Shown here: piece by piece, positions 36,792-45,418 of the stretch | Position numbering within the stretch: the stretch's first letter is position 1 | Layout: each line of letters starts with the position of its first letter | Source of the DNA: Amycolatopsis sp. MtRt-6 | GTDB lineage: Bacteria > Actinomycetota > Actinomycetes > Mycobacteriales > Pseudonocardiaceae | Direction of reading: 5' to 3' | Assembly: GCF_017308975.1 (NCBI RefSeq) | Contig: NZ_JADWPD010000017.1 | Location: 124,001 to 188,000 of the forward strand | Length of the DNA: 64,000 nt | Position numbers and translations under genes: made by a program | The notes under the pieces: generated by a model | What the model was told of the DNA's origin: nothing | What the model saw: the letters and a program-made list of their open reading frames with translations, nothing else | Database searches by the model: none

Positions 36792-38995
36792 ACGCGGCTG
36801 GAGAAGGCCTCCCGGCCGCGGCCCCGCCGGCCGCGGACATCGACCGGCTGCTCGCCGGCTCCCACCACGACCCGCACTCGGTGCTGGGCGTGCACGCGGT
36901 GGGCAAGGGCTTCGCGGCCCGCGCGCTGCTGCCCGGCGCGAAGGCCGTCACGCTGTGCGCGGGCGGGGAGAAGCACCCGATGGAGCCGGTGATCGACGCG
37001 CTGTTCGCCGTCGCCGTCCCCGAGCACCCCGGCGACTACCGGCTGGAGGTCGAGTACGACGGGCACACCGCCACCGCCGACGACCCGTACCGCTGGCTGC
37101 CCACGGTGGGCGAGCTGGACCTGCACCTGATCGGCGAGGGCCGGCACGAGCGGCTCTGGGAGGTGCTCGGCGCGCACGTCCGGTCCTACGAGACCCCTGG
37201 TGGCGTTGTCGAGGGCACGTCGTTCGCGGTCTGGGCGCCGAACGCGCGCGGCATCCGCGTGATCGGCGACTTCAACGGCTGGGACGGGCGCGGGCACCCG
37301 ATGCGCTCGCTCGGCGGGTCCGGGGTCTGGGAGCTGTTCGTACCCGGCGTCGGCGCGGGTACCTGCTACAAGTTCCGGATCCTCGGCGCCGACGGCAACT
37401 GGCACGAGAAGGCCGACCCGCTGGCGTTCGCCACCGAGCAGCCGCCCGCGACGGCCTCGGTCGTCACGCGCTCGTCGTACCTGTGGGAAGACGACGACTG
37501 GGTCGCGCAGCGCGAAGCCACGCAGTGGGCCGCGGCGCCGATGAGCGTCTACGAGGTCCACCTCGGCTCCTGGCGGCCCGGGCTCGGCTACCGGGAACTG
37601 GCCGACCAGCTCGGCGACTACCTCGTCGAAACCGGTTTCACGCACGTCGAGCTGCTGCCGGTGTCGGAGCACCCGTTCGGCGGCTCGTGGGGCTACCAGG
37701 TGACGTCGTACTACGCGCCGACGTCCCGCTTCGGCTCCCCGGACGACTTCCGCTACTTCGTCGACCGCCTGCACCAGCGGGGGATCGGCGTGCTGGTGGA
37801 CTGGGTGCCCGCGCACTTCCCGAAGGACAGCTGGGCGCTGGCGAAGTTCGACGGCACAGCGCTGTACGAGCACGCCGACCCGCGTCGCGGCGAGCAGCCC
37901 GACTGGGGCACGCTCGTGTTCGACTTCGGCCGCAACGAAGTCCGCAACTTCCTCGTCGCGAACGCGCTGTACTGGATCGAAGAGTTCCACCTCGACGGCC
38001 TGCGCGTCGACGCGGTCGCGTCGATGCTCTACCTCGACTACTCCCGCAACGAAGGGGAGTGGCTGCCCAACCAGTACGGCGGCCGCGAAAACCTGGACGC
38101 GGTGAAGTTCCTGCAGGAGCTGAACGCGACCGTCTACAAGCGACACCCGGGCATCGTGATGGTGGCCGAGGAGTCGACGGCCTGGCCGGGCGTCACGCGG
38201 CCGACCCATCTGGGCGGGCTCGGGTTCGGCTTCAAGTGGAACATGGGCTGGATGCACGACACGCTCCGGTACCTGTCGCACGAGCCGATCCACCGCGCGT
38301 ACCACCACAACGAGATGACGTTCTCGCTCGTGTACGCGTGGAGCGAGAACTTCGTGCTCCCGCTGTCGCACGACGAAGTGGTGCACGGCAAGGGCTCGCT
38401 GTGGGGCCGGATGCCGGGCGACGCCTGGAACAAGGCGGCCGGGCTGCGGTCGCTGCTGGCGTTCATGTGGGCGCACCCGGGCAAGCAGCTGCTGTTCATG
38501 GGCGGCGAGTTCGGCCAGCCGGGGGAGTGGTCGGAGCAGCGGTCGCTCGACTGGCACCTGATGGACGAGCCGCTGCACCTCGGCGTGTGGGAGCTGCTGC
38601 GGTCGCTGAACACGATCTACCGGTCGTCACCGGCGTTGTACAGCCAGGACACCTCGCCGGACGGTTTCGCCTGGATCGACGCGAACGACTCGAGCGGCAA
38701 CGTGCTGAGCTTCCTGCGCATCGGCGCCGACGGCTCGCGGCTGGCCTGCGTGGCCAACTTCGCGGGCGTCCCGCACCACGACTACCGCGTCGGCCTGCCG
38801 GCGGCGGGCCGCTGGCTGGAGGTCGTCAACACCGACGCCGAGGCCTACGGCGGGTCCGGGGTCGGCAACATGGGCGCGGTGGAGGCGACGGACGAGCCGT
38901 GGCACGGCCAGCCGGCCTCCGCGGTCCTCCAGCTGCCCCCGGCCGGCGTGCTGTGGCTGGTGGAAGAAACCCCGGAGACCCCCGAACTCCCGTAA
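36788..38995 (+). CDS. glgB: 1,4-alpha-glucan branching enzyme
   Basis: This 735-residue GH13_9 enzyme introduces alpha-1,6 branches into the linear glucan made by GlgE. Two N-terminal beta-sandwich domains are present (residues ~20-110 and a CBM48 at ~140-230 containing FAVWAPNARGIRVIGDFN), as in the Mycobacterium enzyme. The barrel has Asp408 (GLRVDAVASMLYLDYSR), Glu461 (VAEESTAWPGVT) and Asp529 (LSHDEVVHGKGSL). The GTG start overlaps the mak stop. It ends the district; a repeat array that can fold into a hairpin follows six bases after its stop. Confidence 0.96.
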   Translation: MNAAGEGLPAAAPPAADIDRLLAGSHHDPHSVLGVHAVGKGFAARALLPGAKAVTLCAGGEKHPMEPVIDALFAVAVPEHPGDYRLEVEYDGHTATADDPYRWLPTVGELDLHLIGEGRHERLWEVLGAHVRSYETPGGVVEGTSFAVWAPNARGIRVIGDFNGWDGRGHPMRSLGGSGVWELFVPGVGAGTCYKFRILGADGNWHEKADPLAFATEQPPATASVVTRSSYLWEDDDWVAQREATQWAAAPMSVYEVHLGSWRPGLGYRELADQLGDYLVETGFTHVELLPVSEHPFGGSWGYQVTSYYAPTSRFGSPDDFRYFVDRLHQRGIGVLVDWVPAHFPKDSWALAKFDGTALYEHADPRRGEQPDWGTLVFDFGRNEVRNFLVANALYWIEEFHLDGLRVDAVASMLYLDYSRNEGEWLPNQYGGRENLDAVKFLQELNATVYKRHPGIVMVAEESTAWPGVTRPTHLGGLGFGFKWNMGWMHDTLRYLSHEPIHRAYHHNEMTFSLVYAWSENFVLPLSHDEVVHGKGSLWGRMPGDAWNKAAGLRSLLAFMWAHPGKQLLFMGGEFGQPGEWSEQRSLDWHLMDEPLHLGVWELLRSLNTIYRSSPALYSQDTSPDGFAWIDANDSSGNVLSFLRIGADGSRLACVANFAGVPHHDYRVGLPAAGRWLEVVNTDAEAYGGSGVGNMGAVEATDEPWHGQPASAVLQLPPAGVLWLVEETPETPELP

Positions 38996-39001
38996 CGAAA
39001 G

Positions 39002-39118
39002 CGGCATCACGCGTGTCCCGAGGGGCATCACGCGTGACTGGGCGGGCATCGCCGCGATGCCCCTCCAATCACGCGAGATGCCCCTCCAATCACGGGTGAT
39101 GCCCCGGCAATCACGCGA
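39002..39118. repeat. Array of TCACGCGTGA-family units after glgB
   Basis: Two units (GGCATCACGCGTG type) read on the plus strand, then a central GGGCATCGCCGCGATGCCC palindrome, then three inverted units ending in AATCACGCGAAAAG. This is the same layout as 951-1089. It probably ends the glucan transcript and lies only 44 bp before the next gene. Confidence 0.8.
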
Positions 39119-39161
39119 AAAGCCCTCCGCCGAACCGGGGGCCCGGGCTTACCATCGGGGC

Positions 39162-39554
39162 ATGGACGGCTCCGGTGGTGTCGTCGCGAACCTGATCCTC
39201 TTCGCCGTGGTCTGCCTCGCGCCCACGGTGCTGTTCTGGTGCGCGCTGCGCGTGCCGAAGCTGCTCGAGTGGCTCCGGGAGAAACGCGCGCCGCCGCGAC
39301 CGGAAGGTCCGCCGATCGAACGCGTCGCCGCGGACCTGCGGCGGGTGCACCGGCTGCTCGCCGGCTACCCGTCCGGCACCCCGGCCGCGCGGCGGCTGGG
39401 CACCCGGCAGGCCTACGACGAGCTGCTCACCCAGGCCTGCCGCCAGGTCGGCGTGCCGCACCGGCTCGGGGAGCTGCCCGAGGGGATGGACCGCGAGATC
39501 GAACGCCTGCGCGTCGAGCAGTCGCTGCGGGAGCGCGGGCTGGCCGTGCCCTGA
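39162..39554 (+). CDS. Unknown small membrane-anchored protein
   Basis: This gene encodes 130 residues: a single N-terminal membrane helix (NLILFAVVCLAPTVLFWCAL), then a basic proline-rich cytoplasmic stretch and a helical domain with conserved-looking Arg and Leu (RRVHRLLAGYPSGTPAARRL). I do not recognise a family. TACCAT (39150-39155) lies six bases before the ATG, so the mRNA is probably leaderless and the start is well fixed. It has its own promoter and is not part of the glucan operon. The gene 40 bp downstream encodes a secreted protein. Confidence 0.7.
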   Translation: MDGSGGVVANLILFAVVCLAPTVLFWCALRVPKLLEWLREKRAPPRPEGPPIERVAADLRRVHRLLAGYPSGTPAARRLGTRQAYDELLTQACRQVGVPHRLGELPEGMDREIERLRVEQSLRERGLAVP

Positions 39555-39594
39555 GTTGTACGCGCCGTGTACGCGCGCCGGGCACGCTGCCGGC

Positions 39595-40788
39595 ATGCGA
39601 CTCCTGATCGGTCTCGTGACTCTCCTGCTGCTCGGCGTGGTGACTCCGGCGGAGGCGGCGGCGAGCTTCCCCCGGCTGGCCGCGGCGACCGTCGACGGCT
39701 TCCGGCTCACCGCCGGGGACACCTTCGCCACCTACGGCGCCCGGATCGCCGCGCTGGACGCGAAACTGCCGCCGCGCGGGCTCGGCTCGCTGCTCGCCGA
39801 CACCAACCGGAAGGCCCGCCCGCTCTGCCACGGCACGTACCTGGCCACGGCCCTGAAGCCCGCCGGCTTCTGCTGGGAGGACGCGAACGACGACAAGACC
39901 AACGACTGGATCCCGCAGGGCCTCACCGGTTCGGGCGACGCTTCCCCGGCGACCGGGACCGTCGGCGGCAAGCGCGTCGTCGCGGCGTCGTGGCACACCC
40001 CGGGCGATACGATGGTCCGCCTGTCCTTTGTGGACGCCACCGGCCTCGGCTACCGCCACGTGCTGCTGGTGGAACCGACTTCCGGCACGGACTTCCGGGT
40101 CGTCGCCGGCCACGGGCACGGCATGACGTGGGCCGGCAACCTGCTGTTCGTGGCGACCACCGGCGGCCTGATCCGCGTCTTCGACACGACCCACTTCTGG
40201 AAGGTCGACGCCGGCGCGGGCACGGTCGGCCTGGGCACCGACGGCAAGTACCACGCGGCGTTCTACGACTACGCGATGCCGCAGGTCGGCGCGTACTGGT
40301 ACCCGGGCGGCGGCGCCTGCACGACGGCGACCGACACGCGCCCGTGCCTGTCGACGTTGTCGTACGACCACACGGATTCGACGTTCGTGACGGCGGAACA
40401 CGTCCCGTCGGCGGCGGGTGGCCGGATCCTGCGCTGGCCGTTCGACCCGGCCTCGGGCCGCCTCAAGACGTCGGCCGACGGGCTGGTGCACGCGGTGGAG
40501 GGCTTCTCGTCCCCGGTCTGGGGCATGCAGGGAGCGGTGTCGCGGGGCGGCTACTTCGTCCTGACGGGAGTTTGCCCGGAGTACGCGGGCGTGGCGGGCG
40601 ACCACCCGTCGTGCCTGCACGGCGGCGTCGGCGGCACGTCGACGTCGAGGCTGACCGGGCAGGCCCCGGTGAACAGTCAGAACCTGTCCTATTGGCCGGC
40701 CACGGGCGAACTGTGGCTGATCAACGAGCAGCTGCGGGAGCGCGTGACCGTCCACGTCCCGTGGACGACGCTCACCGGACGGCCCTGA
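39595..40788 (+). CDS. Secreted protein of unknown function
   Basis: This gene encodes 397 residues from the ATG at 39595, with a clear Sec signal peptide (MRLLIGLVTLLLLGVVTPAEAAA, cleavage near residue 22). The mature protein contains several paired cysteines (LCHGTY, GFCWED, ACTTATDTRPCLS, GVCPEY, SCLHGG), consistent with disulfides. Repeated strand-like segments such as VVAGHGHGMTWAGNLLFVAT and YFVLTGVCPEYAGV recall a beta-propeller. I find no enzyme motif. It ends six bases before a strong bidirectional terminator shared with sigA. Confidence 0.72.
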   Translation: MRLLIGLVTLLLLGVVTPAEAAASFPRLAAATVDGFRLTAGDTFATYGARIAALDAKLPPRGLGSLLADTNRKARPLCHGTYLATALKPAGFCWEDANDDKTNDWIPQGLTGSGDASPATGTVGGKRVVAASWHTPGDTMVRLSFVDATGLGYRHVLLVEPTSGTDFRVVAGHGHGMTWAGNLLFVATTGGLIRVFDTTHFWKVDAGAGTVGLGTDGKYHAAFYDYAMPQVGAYWYPGGGACTTATDTRPCLSTLSYDHTDSTFVTAEHVPSAAGGRILRWPFDPASGRLKTSADGLVHAVEGFSSPVWGMQGAVSRGGYFVLTGVCPEYAGVAGDHPSCLHGGVGGTSTSRLTGQAPVNSQNLSYWPATGELWLINEQLRERVTVHVPWTTLTGRP

Positions 40789-40793
40789 ACGGC

Positions 40794-40830
40794 GGAAACC
40801 CCGCCACCGTGAGCCGGTGGCGGGGTTTCC
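40794..40830. terminator. Bidirectional 16-bp hairpin terminator between the secreted-protein gene and sigA
   Basis: GGAAACCCCGCCACCG (40794-40809) and CGGTGGCGGGGTTTCC (40815-40830) are perfectly complementary around a five-base loop. It lies between two converging genes and is the strongest hairpin in the window. Confidence 0.92.
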
Positions 40831-40845
40831 GTGACGAACGAACGG

Positions 40846-42246
40846 TCAGTCCAGGTAGTCGCGCAGGACCTGGGACCGCGACGGGTGGCGCAGCTTCGAC
40901 ATCGTCTTCGACTCGATCTGCCGGATGCGCTCACGGGTCACCCCGTACACCTGGCCGATCTCGTCGAGCGTGCGCGGCTGGCCGTCGGTGAGGCCGAAGC
41001 GCAGCCGGACCACGCCCGCCTCGCGCTCGGACAGCGTCTGCAGCACCGACTGGAGCTGGTCCTGCAGCAGCGTGAACGACACCGCGTCGACCGCGACGAC
41101 CGCCTCGGAGTCTTCGATGAAGTCGCCGAGCTGGCTGTCGCCCTCGTCGCCGATCGTCTGGTCGAGCGAGATCGGCTCGCGCGCGTACTGCTGGATCTCC
41201 AGGACCTTCTCCGGGGAGATGTCCATCTCCTTGGCGAGCTCTTCCGGGGTCGGCTCGCGGCCGAGGTCCTGGAGCAGCTCACGCTGGATGCGGCCCAGCT
41301 TGTTGATGACCTCGACCATGTGCACCGGGATGCGGATGGTGCGCGCCTGGTCGGCCATCGCGCGGGTGATCGCCTGGCGGATCCACCACGTGGCGTACGT
41401 CGAGAACTTGTAGCCCTTGGTGTAGTCGAACTTCTCCACCGCGCGGATCAGGCCGAGGTTGCCCTCCTGGATCAGGTCCAGGAACGCCATGCCGCGGCCG
41501 GTGTAGCGCTTGGCCAGCGAGACCACGAGCCGCAGGTTCGCCTCGAGCAGGTGGTTCTTGGCGCGCTCGCCGTCACGCACGATCCACTTGAGATCGCGGC
41601 GCATCTGGGTGACGAGCTTCTCGCCCTCCTCCTCGGCGGTGCGCACGCGCTCGGCGGCGTAGAGCCCGGCCTCGATCCGCTTGGCCAGCTCCACCTCCTC
41701 CTCGGCGTTCAGCAGCGCGACCTTGCCGATCTGCTTGAGGTAGGCACGCACGGAGTCGGCGGACGCGGTGAGCTCGGCGTCCTTGCGCGCCTGACGCAGC
41801 GCTTCGGACTCCTCCTCGTCCCAGACGAAGTCCGGGTTGTCGGAGCCCTTGGCCGCCTTGTCGGCCGCGGCGCCGCGGCGACGCTGCGCCGGGGTCTCCT
41901 CGTCCGACTCCTCGTCGTCATCGTCGTCGTCGGCCGAGTCGGTGTCCGGCTCGTCGTTGACCGTTTCGTCGACGACGTCGACCTCGACCTCTTCCAGGTC
42001 GGAGAGATCGGGCGAACCGAGGTCTTCGTCCTCGAGGTCGACGGGACCGTCCGGCTCGCCGTCTTCGGTCTTCGGGCCCTTGGTCGCGGCCTTCTTCGCC
42101 GGTGCCTTCTTGGCCGGCGCCTTCTTCGCGGTGGTGGTCTTGCGCGCCGCCGGCTTCGCCGTCCCGGTGGCTGCCTCTTCGGCCGGCTCGCCGGCTGCGG
42201 TCGCGGTCTTCGTCCCGCCTCGGGTTGCGGTTCTTGCGGCTGCCAC
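40846..42246 (-). CDS. sigA: Principal RNA polymerase sigma factor (SigA/HrdB)
   Basis: This gene encodes 466 residues from a GTG at 42246. The N-terminal ~150 residues are low complexity: Lys/Ala-rich repeats (KKAPAKKAPAKKA), then a strongly acidic stretch, as in HrdB and mycobacterial SigA. Region 1.2 is SVRAYLKQIGKVALL. Region 2 with YTGRGMAFLDLIQEGNLGL and YKFSTYATWWIRQAI melts and reads the -10. Region 3 follows, and region 4.2 (RTLDEIGQVYGVTRERIRQI) binds the -35. It directs housekeeping transcription. It starts the conserved block that continues through ppgK, suhB and cei. A TACAAT -10 is visible at 42366-42371 on the minus strand. Confidence 0.97.
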   Translation of the reverse strand: MAAARTATRGGTKTATAAGEPAEEAATGTAKPAARKTTTAKKAPAKKAPAKKAATKGPKTEDGEPDGPVDLEDEDLGSPDLSDLEEVEVDVVDETVNDEPDTDSADDDDDDEESDEETPAQRRRGAAADKAAKGSDNPDFVWDEEESEALRQARKDAELTASADSVRAYLKQIGKVALLNAEEEVELAKRIEAGLYAAERVRTAEEEGEKLVTQMRRDLKWIVRDGERAKNHLLEANLRLVVSLAKRYTGRGMAFLDLIQEGNLGLIRAVEKFDYTKGYKFSTYATWWIRQAITRAMADQARTIRIPVHMVEVINKLGRIQRELLQDLGREPTPEELAKEMDISPEKVLEIQQYAREPISLDQTIGDEGDSQLGDFIEDSEAVVAVDAVSFTLLQDQLQSVLQTLSEREAGVVRLRFGLTDGQPRTLDEIGQVYGVTRERIRQIESKTMSKLRHPSRSQVLRDYLD

Positions 42247-42365
42247 TTACGCCCTTTCGCAGCGGTCGATCACGACGAGCAACGGCCTGGGGCCACTGCT
42301 GCCTCACATTCGGGGATCACGCCTCGGCCTGCGGTTTTGGCCGCCGCAGCCGTGGGCCGTGTTCC

Positions 42366-42371
42366 ATTGTA
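42366..42371 (-). promoter_or_regulatory. Putative -10 of the sigA promoter
   Basis: On the minus strand the hexamer reads TACAAT, a near-perfect -10, about 120 bp upstream of the sigA start codon, in the 172-bp gap after ppgK. No good -35 is seen at 16-18 bp. The leader would be about 110 nucleotides. Confidence 0.5.
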
Positions 42372-42418
42372 ACGACGGTACGCCCATGCGGTGCGAAGCG
42401 ATCACCCTCAGCGCCGGA

Positions 42419-43186
42419 TCAGTGCTGGATGCCCTCCGCCGCGGCGGCCGCGGCGCCGACGATGCCGGCGTTGTTCTGCAGGCTCGCCACCAGCACCGGA
42501 GTGCGGATGTCCAGCAGCGGCACCCATTTCTCGGCCTTCTTGCTGACACCGCCGCCGACGATGAACAGGTCGGGCCAGATCAGGTTCTCCAGCACGGTCA
42601 GATAACGGTGCACGCGCTTGGACCATTCGGGGTAGGAGAGCCCCTCGTTGTCCTTCACCGAGGCGGCCGCGCGCTTCTCGGCGTCGTGGCCGTCGATCTC
42701 GAGGTGGCCGAATTCGGTGTTGGGGACGAGCTTGCCGTCCTGGAACACCGCGCTGCCGATGCCGGTGCCGAAGGTGAGCAGCGCGGTCACGCCCGTGCGC
42801 GCGACCGGGTCGCCGAAGCGGATCTCCGCCATGCCCGCCGCGTCGGCGTCGTTGAGCATCGCGACCTGGTCGACGCCGCGGCCGAGCCGCTTGGCGAACA
42901 GCGCGTCGGCGTCGGTGCCGATCCACTGCTTGTCGATGTTGGCCGCGGTGTGCGCGACGCCCTTCTTGACGACCGCCGGCAGGGTCACGCCGACCGGGCC
43001 GTCCCAGCCCGCCTGCGTGACGATGTCGTGGACGACGTCCGCCACCGCCGACGGCGTGGACGGCTTCGGCGTTTCGATCCGGATCCGGTCGCCGATGAGC
43101 TGGCCCTTTTCCAGGTCGACCAAGGCGCCCTTGATCCCGCTGCCGCCGATGTCGATGCCGAAACCTCGGCGGGTCGCCTCCACCAC
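42419..43186 (-). CDS. ppgK: Polyphosphate glucokinase
   Basis: This gene encodes 255 residues from the GTG at 43186, which has GAAGGGA upstream; GTG at 43207 would add seven residues. PpgK phosphorylates glucose to glucose-6-phosphate with polyphosphate or ATP. It is a ROK-fold kinase: phosphate loop FGIDIGGSGIKGALVDL, glucose-binding NDADAAGMAE, second phosphate segment LLTFGTGIGSAVF and EFGHLEIDGHDAEKRAAAS. The zinc-binding CXCGXXGCXE motif of other ROK glucokinases is absent, as is normal for PpgK. Its position beside sigA and opposite suhB matches Mycobacterium. It can feed glucose freed by MalQ or trehalase into metabolism. Confidence 0.95.
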   Translation of the reverse strand: MVEATRRGFGIDIGGSGIKGALVDLEKGQLIGDRIRIETPKPSTPSAVADVVHDIVTQAGWDGPVGVTLPAVVKKGVAHTAANIDKQWIGTDADALFAKRLGRGVDQVAMLNDADAAGMAEIRFGDPVARTGVTALLTFGTGIGSAVFQDGKLVPNTEFGHLEIDGHDAEKRAAASVKDNEGLSYPEWSKRVHRYLTVLENLIWPDLFIVGGGVSKKAEKWVPLLDIRTPVLVASLQNNAGIVGAAAAAAEGIQH

Positions 43187-43250
43187 GGACGTGGTCCCTT
43201 CTCGCACGATTCAGAAGCCTGCCTCGGAGACTTTAACCGGATGTGGTGAC

Positions 43251-44072
43251 ATGTCGGACGTGGGAGTTGACGAGTCGTTGCTGAAAAGCGTCGCGGTGCA
43301 GGTCGCGACGGAGGCCTCCGCCCTGGTCCGCGAGGCCTGGGAGGGCATGGCCACCGGCCGGTCGGTGGCCGTGGGCACCAAGTCCGGGGCCACCGACGTG
43401 GTGACCGCGGTGGACCACGAGTCCGAGCGCCTGGTGCGCTCGCGGCTGGCGTCGCTGCGGCCCGGGGAGCCGGTGCTGGGCGAGGAAGGCGGCGGTACCG
43501 CGGGCGACGACGGCGTGACGTGGGTGGTCGACCCGATCGACGGGACGGTCAACTTCCTGTACGGCCTGCCCTGGTTCGCGGTCTCGGTGGCGGCGCAGGT
43601 CGGCGGGGTGTCGGTGGCGGGCGCGGTGGTCGAGCCGGCGAGCGGCCGCGTCTGGTCGGCGGCCCGCGGCCAGGGAGCGTTCCTGGACGGACGGCGGCTG
43701 GCGGTGTCGGCACCGGCGGGCCTGGAGGTGACGTTGGTCGGAACCGGTTTCGCGTACTCGCCCGCGCGGCGGACGCGCCAGTCGCGCTTCGCGGCCTCGC
43801 TGCTCGGGCAGGTGCGGGACATCCGCCGCAACGGGGCGGCGTCACTGGACCTGTGCGCGGTGGCGGCGGGCTGGCTGGACGCGTACGTGGAGCACGGCCT
43901 CAACCGCTGGGACTGGGCGGCGGGAGCGCTGATCGCGGCGGAGGCGGGAGCGGAGGTGTCCCTGCCGGGGACGGCGCCGGAGCTGGGGCAGGACGCGACG
44001 TACGCGGCGGCGCCGTCGATCGCGGACCCGCTGCGGAAGGTCTTGGCGGACTGCGGGGCGGCGGAGGTGTGA
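43251..44072 (+). CDS. suhB: Inositol monophosphatase family protein (SuhB)
   Basis: This gene encodes 273 residues from the ATG at 43251. It is a Mg2+-dependent, lithium-sensitive phosphatase of the IMPase/FBPase fold. Metal ligands are Glu in LGEEGG and the motif DPIDGTVNF at residues 94-102 (Asp94, Asp97). The second motif NRWDWAAGALIAAEAGA near the C-terminus supplies the last metal Asp. Likely substrates are inositol-1-phosphate (for mycothiol and phosphatidylinositol) or related sugar phosphates. It is divergent from ppgK, as in M. tuberculosis where the homologue is Rv2701c. Confidence 0.92.
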   Translation: MSDVGVDESLLKSVAVQVATEASALVREAWEGMATGRSVAVGTKSGATDVVTAVDHESERLVRSRLASLRPGEPVLGEEGGGTAGDDGVTWVVDPIDGTVNFLYGLPWFAVSVAAQVGGVSVAGAVVEPASGRVWSAARGQGAFLDGRRLAVSAPAGLEVTLVGTGFAYSPARRTRQSRFAASLLGQVRDIRRNGAASLDLCAVAAGWLDAYVEHGLNRWDWAAGALIAAEAGAEVSLPGTAPELGQDATYAAAPSIADPLRKVLADCGAAEV

Positions 44073-44153
44073 GCGGGTCCCGGTGAGCGGGACGGTCGCC
44101 TCGCGCGGACCGGCCCCCCCGCGGCACCGGCCCTCAGGCAGCGGGACCGAAAA

Positions 44154-44200
44154 TGTCGGTGCCCTCCGGTAGCGTGGAAAACGGGGGGCGCCCCCGCGGG
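44154..44200 (+). promoter_or_regulatory. Dispersed PafBC-type promoter element, copy 1
   Basis: TGTCGGTG (44154-44161), eight bases, TAGCGT (44170-44175), then GGAAAACGGGGGGCGCCCCCGCG. It agrees with TTGTCRGTG-N8-TANNNT except for the first T. It points toward the 3' end of the converging cei gene; no plus-strand gene follows. Copies 2 and 3 are at 49549-49597 and 59098-59146. Confidence 0.6.
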
Positions 44201-44231
44201 GTGGTCATCGCGGCGGGAACGGAGCTCCCGG

Positions 44232-44915
44232 TCAGCACTCCACGTCGCGGGCCGAGGCCAGCAGCGTCTGGTCCACCGCCGGGGCCTTCGCGCCCGCGGA
44301 CTGCTCGTTTCCGCCGCCGCCCTGGTGGGTCTTCGACCAGTCCGCGAGCTGGGTGATGATCTGGCGTGCCTCGGCGCGCGGGCGGAGGTCGCCGAAGAGC
44401 GTGCCCGTCACCACGTCGACGCTCGCGTCCTTGCGGTTGTCCTGGACCAGCTCGGCGCACGGCATCACCAGGCTGAGCGTCCGGGCCGCCGTCATGCCGT
44501 TCTCGCCGAACCGGATCTGGCCGCGGCACTTGGCCTCGCGGCCGTCGTAGGCCGGGTCGTTGGCCGGGTCCGCGGCGCCGCTGAACCCGAGCTCGCGCAG
44601 CGCGGTCGTGGTGATGCCGCCCTGGCCGCGGCTGCCCGAGGCGTTGAGGACCCGGTAGGCGATCTTGTCCGGCGGGACGGGCGCGCGGTCGTCGAGCGCG
44701 TTGTGCGGGAGGGTGCTGAACGTGACGCCCGGTGGCGGGCTCGCGGGCGGGTCGCACTTGACGGCCTCGTCGATGTCGCCCTTGCCGATGGCCGCGTTCA
44801 CCCAGACGACGATCGCGCCGAGGGCGAGCACGCCGATGACGATCAGCGCCGGCAGCGGCTTGTGCTTGCGATACGGCCGCGCCCCACGGTCCCCGATGCC
44901 GTTCCCCGACGCCAC
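44232..44915 (-). CDS. cei: Cell envelope integrity protein Cei (LytR C-terminal-like)
   Basis: This 227-residue protein has a short basic cytoplasmic N-terminus, one membrane helix (LPALIVIGVLALGAIVVWVN, residues ~21-40) and an extracytoplasmic domain. That domain resembles the LytR_C fold, with IAYRVLNASGSRGQGG as its hallmark and four or more cysteines (KCDPP, KCRGQ, MPCAEL, DVEC) that probably form disulfides. The M. tuberculosis homologue Rv2700 is needed for envelope integrity, drug tolerance and virulence. Orientation relative to suhB and the DUF4193 gene is the same as in mycobacteria. Confidence 0.92.
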   Translation of the reverse strand: MASGNGIGDRGARPYRKHKPLPALIVIGVLALGAIVVWVNAAIGKGDIDEAVKCDPPASPPPGVTFSTLPHNALDDRAPVPPDKIAYRVLNASGSRGQGGITTTALRELGFSGAADPANDPAYDGREAKCRGQIRFGENGMTAARTLSLVMPCAELVQDNRKDASVDVVTGTLFGDLRPRAEARQIITQLADWSKTHQGGGGNEQSAGAKAPAVDQTLLASARDVEC

Positions 44916-45418
44916 CTGCCCGTCCCTTCCCCAACACGAAACCGACCGTGCGTACCGGGCACCGCCCGAGACCGATCAGCCTAGGCGCTGCGGTCGGCGC
45001 ACGTGGTCCCGGGTCACCCCGTCGGTTCCTGCGGTACCGGGCCCCAGCCGGACCGATCCCCGTGCAGCGATCGCACCACGACGGGCCCGGCCGGGGCAAG
45101 CGGACACGGGTCGCGCGTGAAGTTCTCCACCCGCGCGCAACCCGAACGGACGACAACGCGTCTTACCTGCGGGTTCCCCCTGTCGGGTGACGATTCCCCG
45201 GCAATGTCTGACTCGTTGCAGAACCCGGATCGCGGTGAGCTACCCTTCCCGGGCTCCGGCCGCAGGAAGAGGCCCGAAAAGAAGAGACCTCGGTCACTTC
45301 GGCCGCCGGGCACAAACAGGGGCCCTGGAACGTTGACCAGCGGCACGGCGGACTCACGGGCGCATCCGGGAGTCCGGGAAAACGACTACACAAGCTGATC
45401 GCAGGGGTGAGGGACAAC
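44916..45418. other. Divergent intergenic region between cei and the DUF4193 gene
   Basis: This 503-bp region holds the promoters of both genes and no supported coding sequence. On the plus strand TTGCAG (45216-45221) and TACCCT (45241-45246) are 19 bp apart and may be the promoter of the DUF4193 gene, which would then have a ~165-base leader. I see no riboswitch-like structure. The long leader is unusual in a window with several leaderless genes. Confidence 0.4.

Noticed and set aside
44916..45418. Hidden small gene or riboswitch in the 503-bp cei/DUF4193 gap
   Set aside because: Short frames here have shadow-like composition and no ribosome site. I found no recognisable riboswitch core.
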